NCBI RefSeq assembly: GCF_051390635.1
Contig: NZ_JBPODT010000004.1
Span: 310,001 to 374,000, forward strand
Length of the DNA: 64,000 nucleotides
Source of the DNA: Microbaculum sp051390635
GTDB lineage: Bacteria; Pseudomonadota; Alphaproteobacteria; Rhizobiales; Tepidamorphaceae
Reading direction: 5' to 3'
Position numbers and translations under genes: made by a program. The notes under the pieces are model-generated. The model saw only the letters and a program-made list of their open reading frames with translations, was not told the DNA's origin and made no database searches. Below are positions 7,911 to 16,054 of the stretch, piece after piece. Every line of letters starts with the position of its first letter. Within the stretch, counting starts at the first letter, position 1.

Positions 7911-9284
7911 TCAGGCGCGCTCGAACCCCCGCGACAGCTCCAGGTCGGTGACGCGCCGGTCGAACTCCGCCTGCTCCCACTCGGCGGTGTGCACGTAGTG
8001 GTCGATGACGGCATCGCCGAAGGCGCCGCGCAGCATCTTCGATTTCTTCATCAGCGCGATCGCTTCGCGCAGGGTCGGCGGAATCTCGCGCAGCTTCTTG
8101 CCGGAATAGGCGTCGCCCTCGAAGGGCGGCTCGAGCTCGAGCTTCTGCTCGATGCCGGCGAGGCCGGCGGCCAGGATCGCGGCGAAGGCGAGATAGGGGT
8201 TGAGATCGGCGCCGCCGACGCGGCATTCGATGCGCACCGCCTTGGTATCCTCGCCGCAGACGCGGAAGCCGGCCGTGCGGTTGTCGTGGCTCCAGATCGC
8301 CCGCGTCGGCGCGAAGGTGCCGACCTGCTGGAACCGCTTGTAGGAGTTCATGAAGGGGGCGAGGAACCAGGTGATCTCGCGGGAGTACGTGACGAGGCCG
8401 GCGACGTAGTGGCGCATCATCTTCGACATGCCGTGCGGCGCCTTGGGATCGAAGAACAGCGACGACTTGCCGGCGGCGTCCCACAGCGAGGAGTGGACGT
8501 GGCAGCTCGATCCGGCGAGGTCGTAGCGCCATTTCGACATGAAGGTGACGGCCTTGCCGTGCAGGTCGGCGATCTCCTTGATGCCGTTCTTCATGACGAC
8601 GTGGCGGTCGGCCATGGTGAGCGCGTCGGCGTAGCGCACGTTGATCTCCGCCTGGCCGGGGCCCCATTCGCCCTTGGAATTCTCGACCGGGATGCCCGCG
8701 GCCTGCAGGTTCGTGCGGATCGCCTGCATGACCGGCTCCTCGCGGGTGCACTGCAGGACGTTGTAGTCCTCGATGTAGTAGCCGGCCGTGCGCAGGTCGC
8801 GGTAGCCCTTGTCATGGGCCTCGCGGAAGGAATCGTCGAACAGGTAGAATTCCAGCTCGGAAGCGAAGAAGGCGCGCGCCTTCAGCGACTTCAGCCGTTC
8901 GAGCTGGCCCTTCAGGATCGCGCGCGGGCTGTGCGGGATCGGCTTGTGATGGTGGTGGTCGACGAGATCGCACAGCACCAGCGCCGTCTTAGACAGCCAC
9001 GGCACCGGCATCAGCGTCGACAGGTCCGGCTTGAACACGAAGTCGCCGTAGCCCTTCGACCAGTTGGCCGCGGCGTAGCCCGGCACCGGCTCCATCTCGA
9101 TGTCGTTGGCGAGCAGGTAGTCGCAGCCGTGCGTCTCCTCGTGGGCCGACTCGACGAAGTGCTCGGCCTGGAAGCGCTTGCCGATCAGCCGTCCGATCAT
9201 GTCCGGGAAACACACGATCACGGTGTCGATATCGCCGGCCTTCACGGCCTTGGCCAGGGTTTCGAGGGTTAGCTTTGCTGCCAT
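7911..9284 (-). CDS. Glutamine synthetase family ligase, gamma-glutamyl-amine synthetase-like
   Basis: A 457-residue glutamine-synthetase fold enzyme of the PuuA/IpuC-like branch, which joins glutamate to an amine with ATP instead of to ammonia. Conserved pieces are ASELEFYLFDD (metal ligands), GQAEINVRYADAL, GSSCHVHSSLWD, RAIWSHDNRTAGFRV and RIECRVGGADLNPYLA. The residue after IWSHDNR is not the adenylylation Tyr region of GlnA. The frame extends to 9317, but ATG 9284 has GGAAG nine bases ahead and is chosen. The neighbouring TRAP transporter, two dehydrogenases and an amidohydrolase point to a gamma-glutamylation route for an amine or amino alcohol. The true acceptor is unknown. Confidence 0.9.
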   Translation of the reverse strand: MAAKLTLETLAKAVKAGDIDTVIVCFPDMIGRLIGKRFQAEHFVESAHEETHGCDYLLANDIEMEPVPGYAAANWSKGYGDFVFKPDLSTLMPVPWLSKTALVLCDLVDHHHHKPIPHSPRAILKGQLERLKSLKARAFFASELEFYLFDDSFREAHDKGYRDLRTAGYYIEDYNVLQCTREEPVMQAIRTNLQAAGIPVENSKGEWGPGQAEINVRYADALTMADRHVVMKNGIKEIADLHGKAVTFMSKWRYDLAGSSCHVHSSLWDAAGKSSLFFDPKAPHGMSKMMRHYVAGLVTYSREITWFLAPFMNSYKRFQQVGTFAPTRAIWSHDNRTAGFRVCGEDTKAVRIECRVGGADLNPYLAFAAILAAGLAGIEQKLELEPPFEGDAYSGKKLREIPPTLREAIALMKKSKMLRGAFGDAVIDHYVHTAEWEQAEFDRRVTDLELSRGFERA

Positions 9285-9438
9285 TGTCGCGTGCTTCCGT
9301 TGGTAAGTGTCAGCCAATCCGTGATCGCGGCGCCGCGACGGTCGAAACCGTCGTCGGGCGATGCCGCGAGCCGGACAGGAGGGGGCCGCGTTGCCGAGGC
9401 CGCCTTCTGTTCGGCCCGACGCCTTGCGGCGAAGGGAC

Positions 9439-9464
9439 GGGCCCGGAGGAGGGTCCCCGGGCCC
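9439..9464. terminator. Strong GC hairpin after the TRAP binding-protein gene
   Basis: GGGCCCGG (9439-9446) pairs with CCGGGCCC (9457-9464) around a 10-base loop, beginning ten bases after the stop of the TRAP binding-protein gene. No T-run follows on the minus strand, so it is either a Rho-assisted end or a 3' stabiliser of the transporter mRNA. It separates the transporter genes from the ligase gene. Confidence 0.45.
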
Positions 9465-9473
9465 GAACCGAAC

Positions 9474-10538
9474 TCAGACGCAGCGGTAGGGCGGACCCGC
9501 CTTCTCCATCACGCCCGCGTATTTCTTCAGGATCTCGACCACCCGCTTCGAGCGGTCGCTTTCGGCGGCCACCTCTCCCCAGAAGGTCTCGGCGGCCTTC
9601 ACGACCTGGTTCCATTCGGAATCGGGAATGGAGGTCAGCTCCAGCTTGTCGCCGTTCACGCGCAGGTTGGCCTCGCCGCCCCAGTACCACCACTGCCGAT
9701 AGTAGTGCGAGGAGTCCATGCACAGCCTGAACAATGTCTGCAGGTGCTCGGGCACCTCGTTCCAGCGCTCGGAATTGGCGAAGAACGAGCCGATCCAGGC
9801 GCCGGTGATGTTGTTGGTCAGGAAGTACTTGGTCACGTCGGCCCAGCCCACCGTGTAGTCCTCGGTGATGCCCGACCAGGCCATGCCGTCGAGCTCGCCG
9901 GTCTGGACGGCGACCTCGGCGTCCTCGTAGGGGATGTTGACCGGGATGACGCCGAACTGGGTCAGGAACCGGCCGGCGGTCGGGAAGGTGTAGACCCGCA
10001 GGCCCTTCAGGTCCTCGAGGCTGCGGATCGGCTTGGTGGTGTTGAAGTGGCAGGGATCCCACGAGCCGGCGGAGAGCCAGGTGACGTTCTCGACTTCCGA
10101 ATAGGCCTCTTCCCAGATCTCCTTCAGGCCGTACTGGTTGAACAGCACCGGCACGTCGAGGGAATAGCGCGTGGCGAAGGGAAAGTAGCCGCCGAACACC
10201 GACACGTCGACGGGGGCAGCCATCGAGTCCTCGTCGCTCTGCACGGCGTCGATCGTGCCGGCCTGCATGGCACGGAACAGCTCGCCGGTCGGAACCAGCT
10301 GATCGGCGGTGTAGAGCTCGATGACCATCTCGCCGTTGGCCACCTTGTTGAAGGCGTCGATCGCCGGCTTGACGACGTGTTCGGCCAGCGCCACGCCCGC
10401 ATAGGTCTGCAGTCGCCACTTGATCGGCGACTGGCCGAGGACCGCCGGGGCCGCGAGCGCCGAGGCGCCGGTGGCCGCCGTTGCCACCCCGGCCGTCTTC
10501 AGAAACGCACGTTTAGTCAGCTTCTTCGTATCGGTCAT
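9474..10538 (-). CDS. TRAP transporter substrate-binding protein (DctP family)
   Basis: A 354-residue periplasmic binding protein of a TRAP transporter. The N-terminus is an export signal with a Tat-like KRAFLKTAG stretch followed by an Ala-rich segment ending near ALAAPAVLGQ. The mature part begins IKWRLQTYAG and carries the DctP-type TFPTAGRFLTQFGVIPVNIPYEDAEVA pattern split over two strands, of the TakP-like subgroup. It captures a small organic ion in the periplasm for the DctQ/DctM pair encoded upstream. ATG 10538 has GGGAG ahead and excludes a 22-residue chance extension. The substrate is not readable; the neighbours suggest an amine-containing or hydroxylated compound. Confidence 0.92.
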   Translation of the reverse strand: MTDTKKLTKRAFLKTAGVATAATGASALAAPAVLGQSPIKWRLQTYAGVALAEHVVKPAIDAFNKVANGEMVIELYTADQLVPTGELFRAMQAGTIDAVQSDEDSMAAPVDVSVFGGYFPFATRYSLDVPVLFNQYGLKEIWEEAYSEVENVTWLSAGSWDPCHFNTTKPIRSLEDLKGLRVYTFPTAGRFLTQFGVIPVNIPYEDAEVAVQTGELDGMAWSGITEDYTVGWADVTKYFLTNNITGAWIGSFFANSERWNEVPEHLQTLFRLCMDSSHYYRQWWYWGGEANLRVNGDKLELTSIPDSEWNQVVKAAETFWGEVAAESDRSKRVVEILKKYAGVMEKAGPPYRCV

Positions 10539-10701
10539 TTTGATTTGCTCCCTTCTCGTATCTTGCTCGCCAAGACCGCGGCCGGGATCGCCGGCCGGGA
10601 CCACCGCGAGCGTTTCGAACGACCCAACTCCTCCTCGTTTCCTCCGCCTCCCTGCGGACGCCTTTTCTTCCGGTCGTCAAAGCCCCCCGCATGTCCTCCC
10701 C

Positions 10702-12024
10702 TCAGAGTCCGTAGACCTTGTTGGGGAGCCACAGGGCCATTTCCGGGAAAACCATCAGCAGCACCATCGCCAGCACCATCACGATCACGAACGGAACGAT
10801 GGAGCGGTAGATGTCGCCAAGCGTGACCTCGGGCGGCGCCATCGCGCGCATCAGGAACAGGTTGTAGCCGAAGGGCGGCGTCATGTAGGCGATCTGGCAG
10901 GTGATCGTGTAGAGGACGCCGTACCAGATCAGGTCGAAGCCGAGCGCGCCCACCAGCGGCACGTAGAGCGGCGCGACGATCACCAGCATGGCGGTGTCGT
11001 CGAGGAACATGCCCATCAGAATGAAGGAGATCTGCATCATGATGATGATCTCCCAGGGCCCCAGACCGAGCTTGTCGATGAACAGGTGCTCGATCGCCTT
11101 TACCGCGCCGAGGCCGTCGAACACCGCGCCGAAGCACAGCGCCGCGAGGATGATCCACATGAACATGGCGCTGATGCCGAGCGTCTTCTCGACGGTGGCG
11201 TGCAGCACCTTGGTGGTCAGCCTGCCCTTGACCAGGGCGGCGAACGTGGCGGCAACGGCGCCGACCGCCGAGCTTTCCACGAGGCTGGTGTAGCCCATGA
11301 CGAACAGGCCGGTCATCGAGAGGAAGATCAGGAACGGCAGGATGCCGGCCTGCAGCAGCCGCAGCTTCTCACCCCAGCTGACCTGGCGCTCCGCCTTCGG
11401 CAGCACGGGACCGAGGTTGGGCTGCAGCGCGCAGCGGATCAGGATGTAGATGATGAACAGGCCGGCCATCACCAGGCCGGGGACGGCACCGGCGAGCCAG
11501 AGCTGGCCGATCGGCTGGCGGGCGATCATGCCGTAGAGCACGAGCACGACGCTCGGCGGCACCAGGATGCCCAGCGACGACCCGGCCTGGATCACGCCGG
11601 TCACCATGATCTTGTCGTAGCCGCGCCTGAGCAGCTCGGGCAGGGCGATCGACGCGCCGATGGCCATGCCGGCGACCGACAGGCCGTTCATGGCGGAGAC
11701 CACCACCATCAGGCCGATGGTGCCGACGGCGAGCCCGCCCCGCACCGGCCCAAACCAGACATGGAACATGCGGTAGAGGTCGTCGGCGATGCCCGATTCC
11801 GACAGCATGTAGCCCATGAAGATGAACATCGGCAGCGTCAGCAGCGGGTACCATTTCATCAGCTTCATGGCCGCCGAGAAGCCGAGCTCGGAGCCGCCGT
11901 CGCCCCACAGGAGCAGGGCCGAGGCAACCGCCACGAAGCCGATCGCGCCATAGATGCGCTGCCCGGTCAGGAGCAGCAGCATCATCGTCGAGAACATCAT
12001 GAGCGCGATCAACTCGTAGCTCAT
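10702..12024 (-). CDS. TRAP transporter large permease subunit (DctM family)
   Basis: A 440-residue, very hydrophobic protein with about a dozen membrane segments, the large ion-coupled subunit of a TRAP transporter. Family motifs include MFIFMGYMLSESGIADDLY near residue 55, SGASIALPE-like ASIALPELLRRGYDK, and GIAVPPS-type GILVPPSVVLVLYG. It forms the inner-membrane channel that takes substrate from the DctP protein, normally driven by sodium. Its ATG overlaps the TGA of the small permease gene by four bases, so the two are translationally coupled. The binding-protein gene follows after a 163-base gap. Confidence 0.95.
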   Translation of the reverse strand: MSYELIALMMFSTMMLLLLTGQRIYGAIGFVAVASALLLWGDGGSELGFSAAMKLMKWYPLLTLPMFIFMGYMLSESGIADDLYRMFHVWFGPVRGGLAVGTIGLMVVVSAMNGLSVAGMAIGASIALPELLRRGYDKIMVTGVIQAGSSLGILVPPSVVLVLYGMIARQPIGQLWLAGAVPGLVMAGLFIIYILIRCALQPNLGPVLPKAERQVSWGEKLRLLQAGILPFLIFLSMTGLFVMGYTSLVESSAVGAVAATFAALVKGRLTTKVLHATVEKTLGISAMFMWIILAALCFGAVFDGLGAVKAIEHLFIDKLGLGPWEIIIMMQISFILMGMFLDDTAMLVIVAPLYVPLVGALGFDLIWYGVLYTITCQIAYMTPPFGYNLFLMRAMAPPEVTLGDIYRSIVPFVIVMVLAMVLLMVFPEMALWLPNKVYGL

Positions 12025-12566
12025 GACGCGGCCTCCCCGCCGATTCCGTCGCCGGGCCCGTCAATCGGATCGCCGAGCGCCTCGGCGAGGTTCCTGAAGA
12101 AGGTCGCGACCGCCTGAAGCAGGGTGAGCAGGATCGCGATGCACATGATGACCTTGATCGGCCACATCTTCGGCGCCCAGGCCGAATAGCTCTCCTCGCC
12201 GTAGCGGAACGCGTATTCGGTGCTGGAGTATCCGCCGGCGAGCAGCAGCACCAGGAAGAAGATCAGGAACAGGATCGTGACGGAATCGACGGCGGCCTTG
12301 GTGCGCGGCCGCCAGCGGCTGTAGAGCAGGTCCATGCGGACATGCGTGCCGGTCTGGAGCGTGTAGCCGCCGCCGAGCATGTAGTAGGCGACCATGACGA
12401 ACTGGGCCATCTCCAGCGTCCACAGGGAGGGGAGGAAGAACGCCTTGGAGATCGCGGAATAGAACAGGATGCCGAGCATCCCGAAGATCAGATACATCGC
12501 GAACAGGCCGACCTTCCTGTTCAACGCGTCCACGTACCTGACGTATCGCTTCACGGTCTCAGGCAT
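12021..12566 (-). CDS. TRAP transporter small permease subunit (DctQ family)
   Basis: A 181-residue membrane protein with four predicted segments, roughly residues 17-37, 45-70, 90-112 and 130-150. It contains the DctQ-type LEMAQFVMVAYYMLGGGYTLQTGTHVRMD pattern, here split across segment two and the following loop. It is the small subunit that pairs with the large permease in the inner membrane. The next gene starts inside its stop codon. The order Q, M, P and the same strand show one transport unit. It is 145 bases downstream of the N-formylglutamate amidohydrolase-family gene. Confidence 0.93.
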   Translation of the reverse strand: MPETVKRYVRYVDALNRKVGLFAMYLIFGMLGILFYSAISKAFFLPSLWTLEMAQFVMVAYYMLGGGYTLQTGTHVRMDLLYSRWRPRTKAAVDSVTILFLIFFLVLLLAGGYSSTEYAFRYGEESYSAWAPKMWPIKVIMCIAILLTLLQAVATFFRNLAEALGDPIDGPGDGIGGEAAS

Positions 12567-12675
12567 GGATCCTTCTCATCGAGACGGCACCCCTATTTGT
12601 CCCGCGACGCGGGCGCACCGGTCAACCGGCTTTGCGCCAGCGCCCCGAAACGGTTCGGCCCAGGGCCGTCCTGCC

Positions 12676-12704
12676 GAGGTCGTCCTGCCTGAGGTCGTCC
12701 TGCC
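12676..12704. repeat. Short direct repeat
   Basis: GAGGTCGTCCTGCC occurs twice perfectly (12676-12689 and 12691-12704), and its second half occurs once more just before, at 12666-12675. It lies between the amidohydrolase-family gene and the small TRAP permease gene. It is most likely slippage. Confidence 0.65.
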
Positions 12705-12711
12705 CTTTGGC

Positions 12712-13506
12712 TCATGCGATCGCCCCCAGGGACGCCTTCAGTGCCGCCTCCAGCCTGTCCACCCAGGCGCGCTGGGCATCCGGGTCCGCGATACGGTCGT
12801 TGGCGATCTCGATCATCACGCAGGGCAGGCCGCGCGCCTCGGCGTGGCGGCTCAGCGTATGGTACACGCCGTCCCAGGGACCGTAGGGCTCGTTGTCGCC
12901 GACCACCAGATCCGCGTCCGCCCGCAACGCGGCGAGCAGCGGCTCGGCCAGCCGGCGGTCGGCATCGTAGAGCACGCCGATATGCCAGGGCCGGGTCTTG
13001 CCACGATAGACGGGGGTGAAGCTGTGCACGGCGACCACCGCCGTCGTCGCGCCTTCCGCGGCACGGGCCTCCAGCACCGCGTCGATGGCAGCGTGATAGG
13101 CGTCGTAGATCTCGGCGATCCGGCGCGCGCGCAGCTCGGCGGCGAGACCGCGATTTCCGGGGATCTCGGTGTCCTCGCTGACCGTCAGTGTGGAATCGGC
13201 GGCCGTGGGCGGACGGTTGCAGTCGATCAGCAGCCGCGACGCGTCGGGATAGAGCAGCGGGCCGCCGAACCGACCGGCAAGGCCGCGCGCCACGGGAAGC
13301 GCGCCGGGATCCCAGGCGATATGGCGCCGCATGTCGGTGTCGTTCAGGCCGAGTTCGCCGAACCCCGGCGGAATCCGGTTGGAGGCGTGGTCGCAGACGA
13401 TGACGAAGTCGCCGCCGGTCGGCGCGCCTTCGCGCCGTATCAGATCGGTACTCCGCTCAACCGAAACCGGCTCGACCACGCCGTTCATAGCCCCCGCCCC
13501 GCTCAC
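12712..13506 (-). CDS. N-formylglutamate amidohydrolase family protein
   Basis: A 264-residue member of the N-formylglutamate amidohydrolase family. Signature elements are VIVCDHASNRIP near residue 35, DPGALPVARGLA near 65, LLIDCNRPP near 91, VAVHSFTPVYRG near 158, and MIEIANDRI near 230. Metal-binding Asp and His residues sit in the first and fourth of these. It is only distantly similar to the HutG in this window. In this block it could hydrolyse an N-acylated or gamma-glutamylated amino acid; that is inference. GTG 13506 has AGGA at good spacing; ATG 13488 is the alternative. It is the first gene of the minus-strand block and lies behind a TTGACA/TAGAAT-like promoter. Confidence 0.85.
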   Translation of the reverse strand: MSGAGAMNGVVEPVSVERSTDLIRREGAPTGGDFVIVCDHASNRIPPGFGELGLNDTDMRRHIAWDPGALPVARGLAGRFGGPLLYPDASRLLIDCNRPPTAADSTLTVSEDTEIPGNRGLAAELRARRIAEIYDAYHAAIDAVLEARAAEGATTAVVAVHSFTPVYRGKTRPWHIGVLYDADRRLAEPLLAALRADADLVVGDNEPYGPWDGVYHTLSRHAEARGLPCVMIEIANDRIADPDAQRAWVDRLEAALKASLGAIA

Positions 13507-13540
13507 GCGACCCTTCCTGGACGCCCCTTCAACCGATATA

Positions 13541-13571
13541 ATTCTAGATACAATTCACCGAAGAATGTCAA
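13541..13571 (-). promoter_or_regulatory. Candidate promoter for the minus-strand catabolic block
   Basis: On the minus strand a perfect TTGACA (13571-13566) is followed after 19 bases by TAGAAT (13546-13541), about 35 bases before the GTG start of the amidohydrolase-family gene. The stretch is clearly AT-rich compared with its surroundings. A TATAAT on the plus strand (13537-13542) overlaps it and could serve the RpiR gene. The spacing of 19 is longer than ideal. Confidence 0.5.
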
Positions 13572-13669
13572 ATCTGGAACGCATATTCCACCACGCTGGA
13601 CGCCGTCGCCGCGCCGGAGTAGTGGTGGGGAAAGGGCGCGGGACGGGGCGGGGGCACGAGAAAAAAGCC

Positions 13670-14524
13670 ATGGCAAACGGCGCATTGACCATCGCGGAGC
13701 AGGTCCGCGAGCATCTGCACGAGTTCACCGCGACCGAGCGCAAGGCGGCCCATGTGCTGCTGGCCACCTACCCGCTCGCCGGCCTCGAGCCGGTCGCCGA
13801 TTTCGCCGCGCGCGCCGGCGTCAGCGCGCCGAGCATCCTGCGATTCGTCGCCCGGCTGGGATTCCAGAGCTATCCCGATTTCCAGAAGCGCCTGCGCGAG
13901 GAGCTGGAGGCGCAGCTGAAATCGCCGCTGATGAAGGCGAGCTTCGAGCCGGACGCGCGGTCGGGCGAAAGCCGGCTGTTCGACCGGTTCCGCGCGGCGG
14001 TGGAGAACAACCTGGCCGAGACCTTCTCGCATGTGCCGCCGGGCGAGTTCGATGCCGTCGTCGCGCTGATGTCGGATCCGAAGCGGCGCATCTACATGAT
14101 CGGCGGCCGCTTCACCGATCCCCTGGCCCGCTATCTCGCCTCGCATCTCAGGATCGTGCGCACCCGCGTCATCCATCTCGCCGGCCAGATCGAGAACCTG
14201 CGCGACCAGGTGCTCGACATGCGCAAGAACGACGTACTGGTCGTCTTCGACATGCGCCGCTACCAGAACGACATCGTGGCGCTGGCGCAGCTCGCCGCCG
14301 GGCGCGGCGTCAAGGTGGTGCTGATCACCGACCCGTGGCTGTCGCCGATTTCCCGCGTGGCGACGCACATGCTGTCGGCGCACATCTCGGTGCCGTCGAA
14401 CTGGGATTCCAACGTCGCGCCGCTGGCACTCGTCGAGGCGCTGCTGGCCGCCGTCACCGAGCGGCTTTGGTCGAGCGCCAAGACGCGCATCGGCGAGATC
14501 GAGAAGCTCAGGCCGGGAACCTGA
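13670..14524 (+). CDS. RpiR family transcriptional regulator
   Basis: A 284-residue regulator with an N-terminal RpiR-type helix-turn-helix (about residues 10-85, with AARAGVSAPSILRFVARLGF as recognition region) and a C-terminal SIS domain (about 120-265), which in this family binds a phosphosugar or another small effector. SIS features are IYMIGGRFTDPLARYLA and VLVVFDMRRY. It is divergent from the catabolic block across a 163-base AT-rich gap and is the obvious candidate to control it. ATG 13670 is chosen because the longer frame reads through that promoter region. RpiR regulators beside TRAP operons are common; the effector is unknown. Confidence 0.9.
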   Translation: MANGALTIAEQVREHLHEFTATERKAAHVLLATYPLAGLEPVADFAARAGVSAPSILRFVARLGFQSYPDFQKRLREELEAQLKSPLMKASFEPDARSGESRLFDRFRAAVENNLAETFSHVPPGEFDAVVALMSDPKRRIYMIGGRFTDPLARYLASHLRIVRTRVIHLAGQIENLRDQVLDMRKNDVLVVFDMRRYQNDIVALAQLAAGRGVKVVLITDPWLSPISRVATHMLSAHISVPSNWDSNVAPLALVEALLAAVTERLWSSAKTRIGEIEKLRPGT

Positions 14525-14558
14525 CCGCCGGCCGCGGATCTCGACCCGGCGACGACCG

Positions 14559-15854
14559 TCACTGCTGGCCGACGAGCCTTTGCAGTTCCTGCTTCACCAG
14601 GCGCGGAATGAATATGTAGCTGTCGTCCCACAGGCCGCTCTTGACGAGCCCGTCGAAGATGTCCCGGGACAGGATGACCGGCAGGTAGGCCGGGTAGGCC
14701 TGGGACAGGAGCTGGTGCTCCGTCTCCAGGTCGGAGATGTCGTAGCCGATGGTCAGGGCCTCCTCGCTGGTGGGGCTGTAGCCTAGCAGCGACAGCCGGC
14801 GATAGAATTCGCGACCGTATTTCTCGACGCCCCTGTCGGACGACCTGAACAGAATGCGCCGCCCGCCTGCAAATTCGACGATGCTCCGTATCGTCGTTTC
14901 CGTCGGGTCCAGGATGGTCATGTTCTCGTACTTGTCGGCGATCGTCCGCAGGCTCACTTCGTCGATATCGGTCGCGATCCTGCCGCTTTCGCCCTCGGTG
15001 ACGAAGTTGCTCCTCTGTTCCTTGTCGCCGACGATGATGATCCGTTTCGCCTTCCAGGCCCTCTCCTTCTCGAACTCGCGGATCCTGCGCACGGCGACGT
15101 CGACACGATGCGGGGCGATATCGAAATCGAGCGGCCCGGGCAGGAACAGGTGCTCGTCGCGGACGGGAAACAGCACGTATTCGCCGGCGTCCTCGGCGTT
15201 GATCTGTCCCAGCGCCCGGACGAAGCCCTCGTCGCCCTCGCCCGCGGCGAACCGCGCCCAGAGGTTCGTGTAGGGCTGCCGCCTGGACGAAATCGTCAGC
15301 CCGACGGCCGGATCGTCCGCGACGAGGCTGCGGGCGATGTGGTCGCCTTCGCCGACGAACAGCAGCGAGAAGCCGGGGGTAAAACGGAACAGGCCGGTGC
15401 CGTCCTCGATCGCCGTGCCCAGTTTCTCCTGCGCGCCTGCGACGAGGTCCTTCCAGTTGTTCTTGTGGACGCGCTTCCACACCTGCCGGACGCCGGCAAC
15501 GCCGAACGCATAAACGATGATGTTCGGCACGTGATACATCAGGTGCTGCTGGCCGACGGGTTCCCCGACGAGTCCCCAGACGTAGTCGAGCGCCTTCGAC
15601 AGGCGCTCCGGCAACAGGAAGAAGCCCGGCAGCCATTCGATCAGCGTCTCGCCAACTTCCGGGAAGATCACCAGGACCGACGCGAAGAACAGGGAAATTA
15701 CCGCGGACACCTTCAGCATGAACCTGCTGAGCGAGGACAGTTCCTCGAATTTATGATCGAGAAAGGGGTCGACCAGGCCGGCGTCGATCTTCTCGTTGTT
15801 GTTCAGCGCCGTTGCCACATTGATCAATGTGGTCTTCGTCAGAGTATTGTCCAT
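14559..15854 (-). CDS. Unrecognised membrane protein
   Basis: A 431-residue protein I do not recognise. The N-terminal 40 residues are polar with an Asn-rich NNNEK patch. A clear membrane segment follows at about 44-65, and a hydrophobic re-entrant-looking stretch and a second clear segment at about 70-82 and 108-125. The remaining 300 residues look soluble, with strands and turns such as FSLLFVGEGDHIARSL and RIIIVGDKE that recall nucleotide-binding or TrkA-like folds, but no complete motif is present. Asn, Lys and Asp content is higher than in neighbours, which might reflect transfer. It stands alone between the RpiR gene and hutC. The start ATG at 15854 has a weak ribosome site. Confidence 0.75.
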   Translation of the reverse strand: MDNTLTKTTLINVATALNNNEKIDAGLVDPFLDHKFEELSSLSRFMLKVSAVISLFFASVLVIFPEVGETLIEWLPGFFLLPERLSKALDYVWGLVGEPVGQQHLMYHVPNIIVYAFGVAGVRQVWKRVHKNNWKDLVAGAQEKLGTAIEDGTGLFRFTPGFSLLFVGEGDHIARSLVADDPAVGLTISSRRQPYTNLWARFAAGEGDEGFVRALGQINAEDAGEYVLFPVRDEHLFLPGPLDFDIAPHRVDVAVRRIREFEKERAWKAKRIIIVGDKEQRSNFVTEGESGRIATDIDEVSLRTIADKYENMTILDPTETTIRSIVEFAGGRRILFRSSDRGVEKYGREFYRRLSLLGYSPTSEEALTIGYDISDLETEHQLLSQAYPAYLPVILSRDIFDGLVKSGLWDDSYIFIPRLVKQELQRLVGQQ

Positions 15855-15990
15855 GGCTGCTTTTTGTTACAGTTCACAGATGAATACGGGTCGCATCGCG
15901 CGGCAAAATACCCGGGAGCGCGACGACGCTTTCGGTTCAATCGTCCCCTCGCGTCCCGCCTTCGGGCCGAAGATTGCAGCCTCCGGGGAT

Positions 15991-16015
15991 TTCCGGCAAG
16001 GCCGGCATGCCGGAA
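15991..16015. terminator. Hairpin downstream of hutC
   Basis: TTCCGGCA (15991-15998) pairs perfectly with TGCCGGAA (16008-16015) with a nine-base spacer, about 40 bases beyond the hutC stop. It contains the nested palindrome CCGGCATGCCGG. There is no T-run. It could end the hutFC message. The rest of the 200-base gap up to the membrane protein gene shows nothing else I can support. Confidence 0.4.
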
Positions 16016-16054
16016 ACGGCGCGACCAAGACGGAACGGGCGCGTCCGGCGCCGG

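Noticed and set aside
10420..12117. Long plus-strand frame opposite the TRAP genes
   Set aside because: It has a His/Asp/Arg-rich shadow composition and is antisense to convincing TRAP permease genes.
13537..13542. TATAAT as a firm promoter of the RpiR gene
   Set aside because: No acceptable -35 box lies at proper distance; it is noted only as a possibility within the divergent region.
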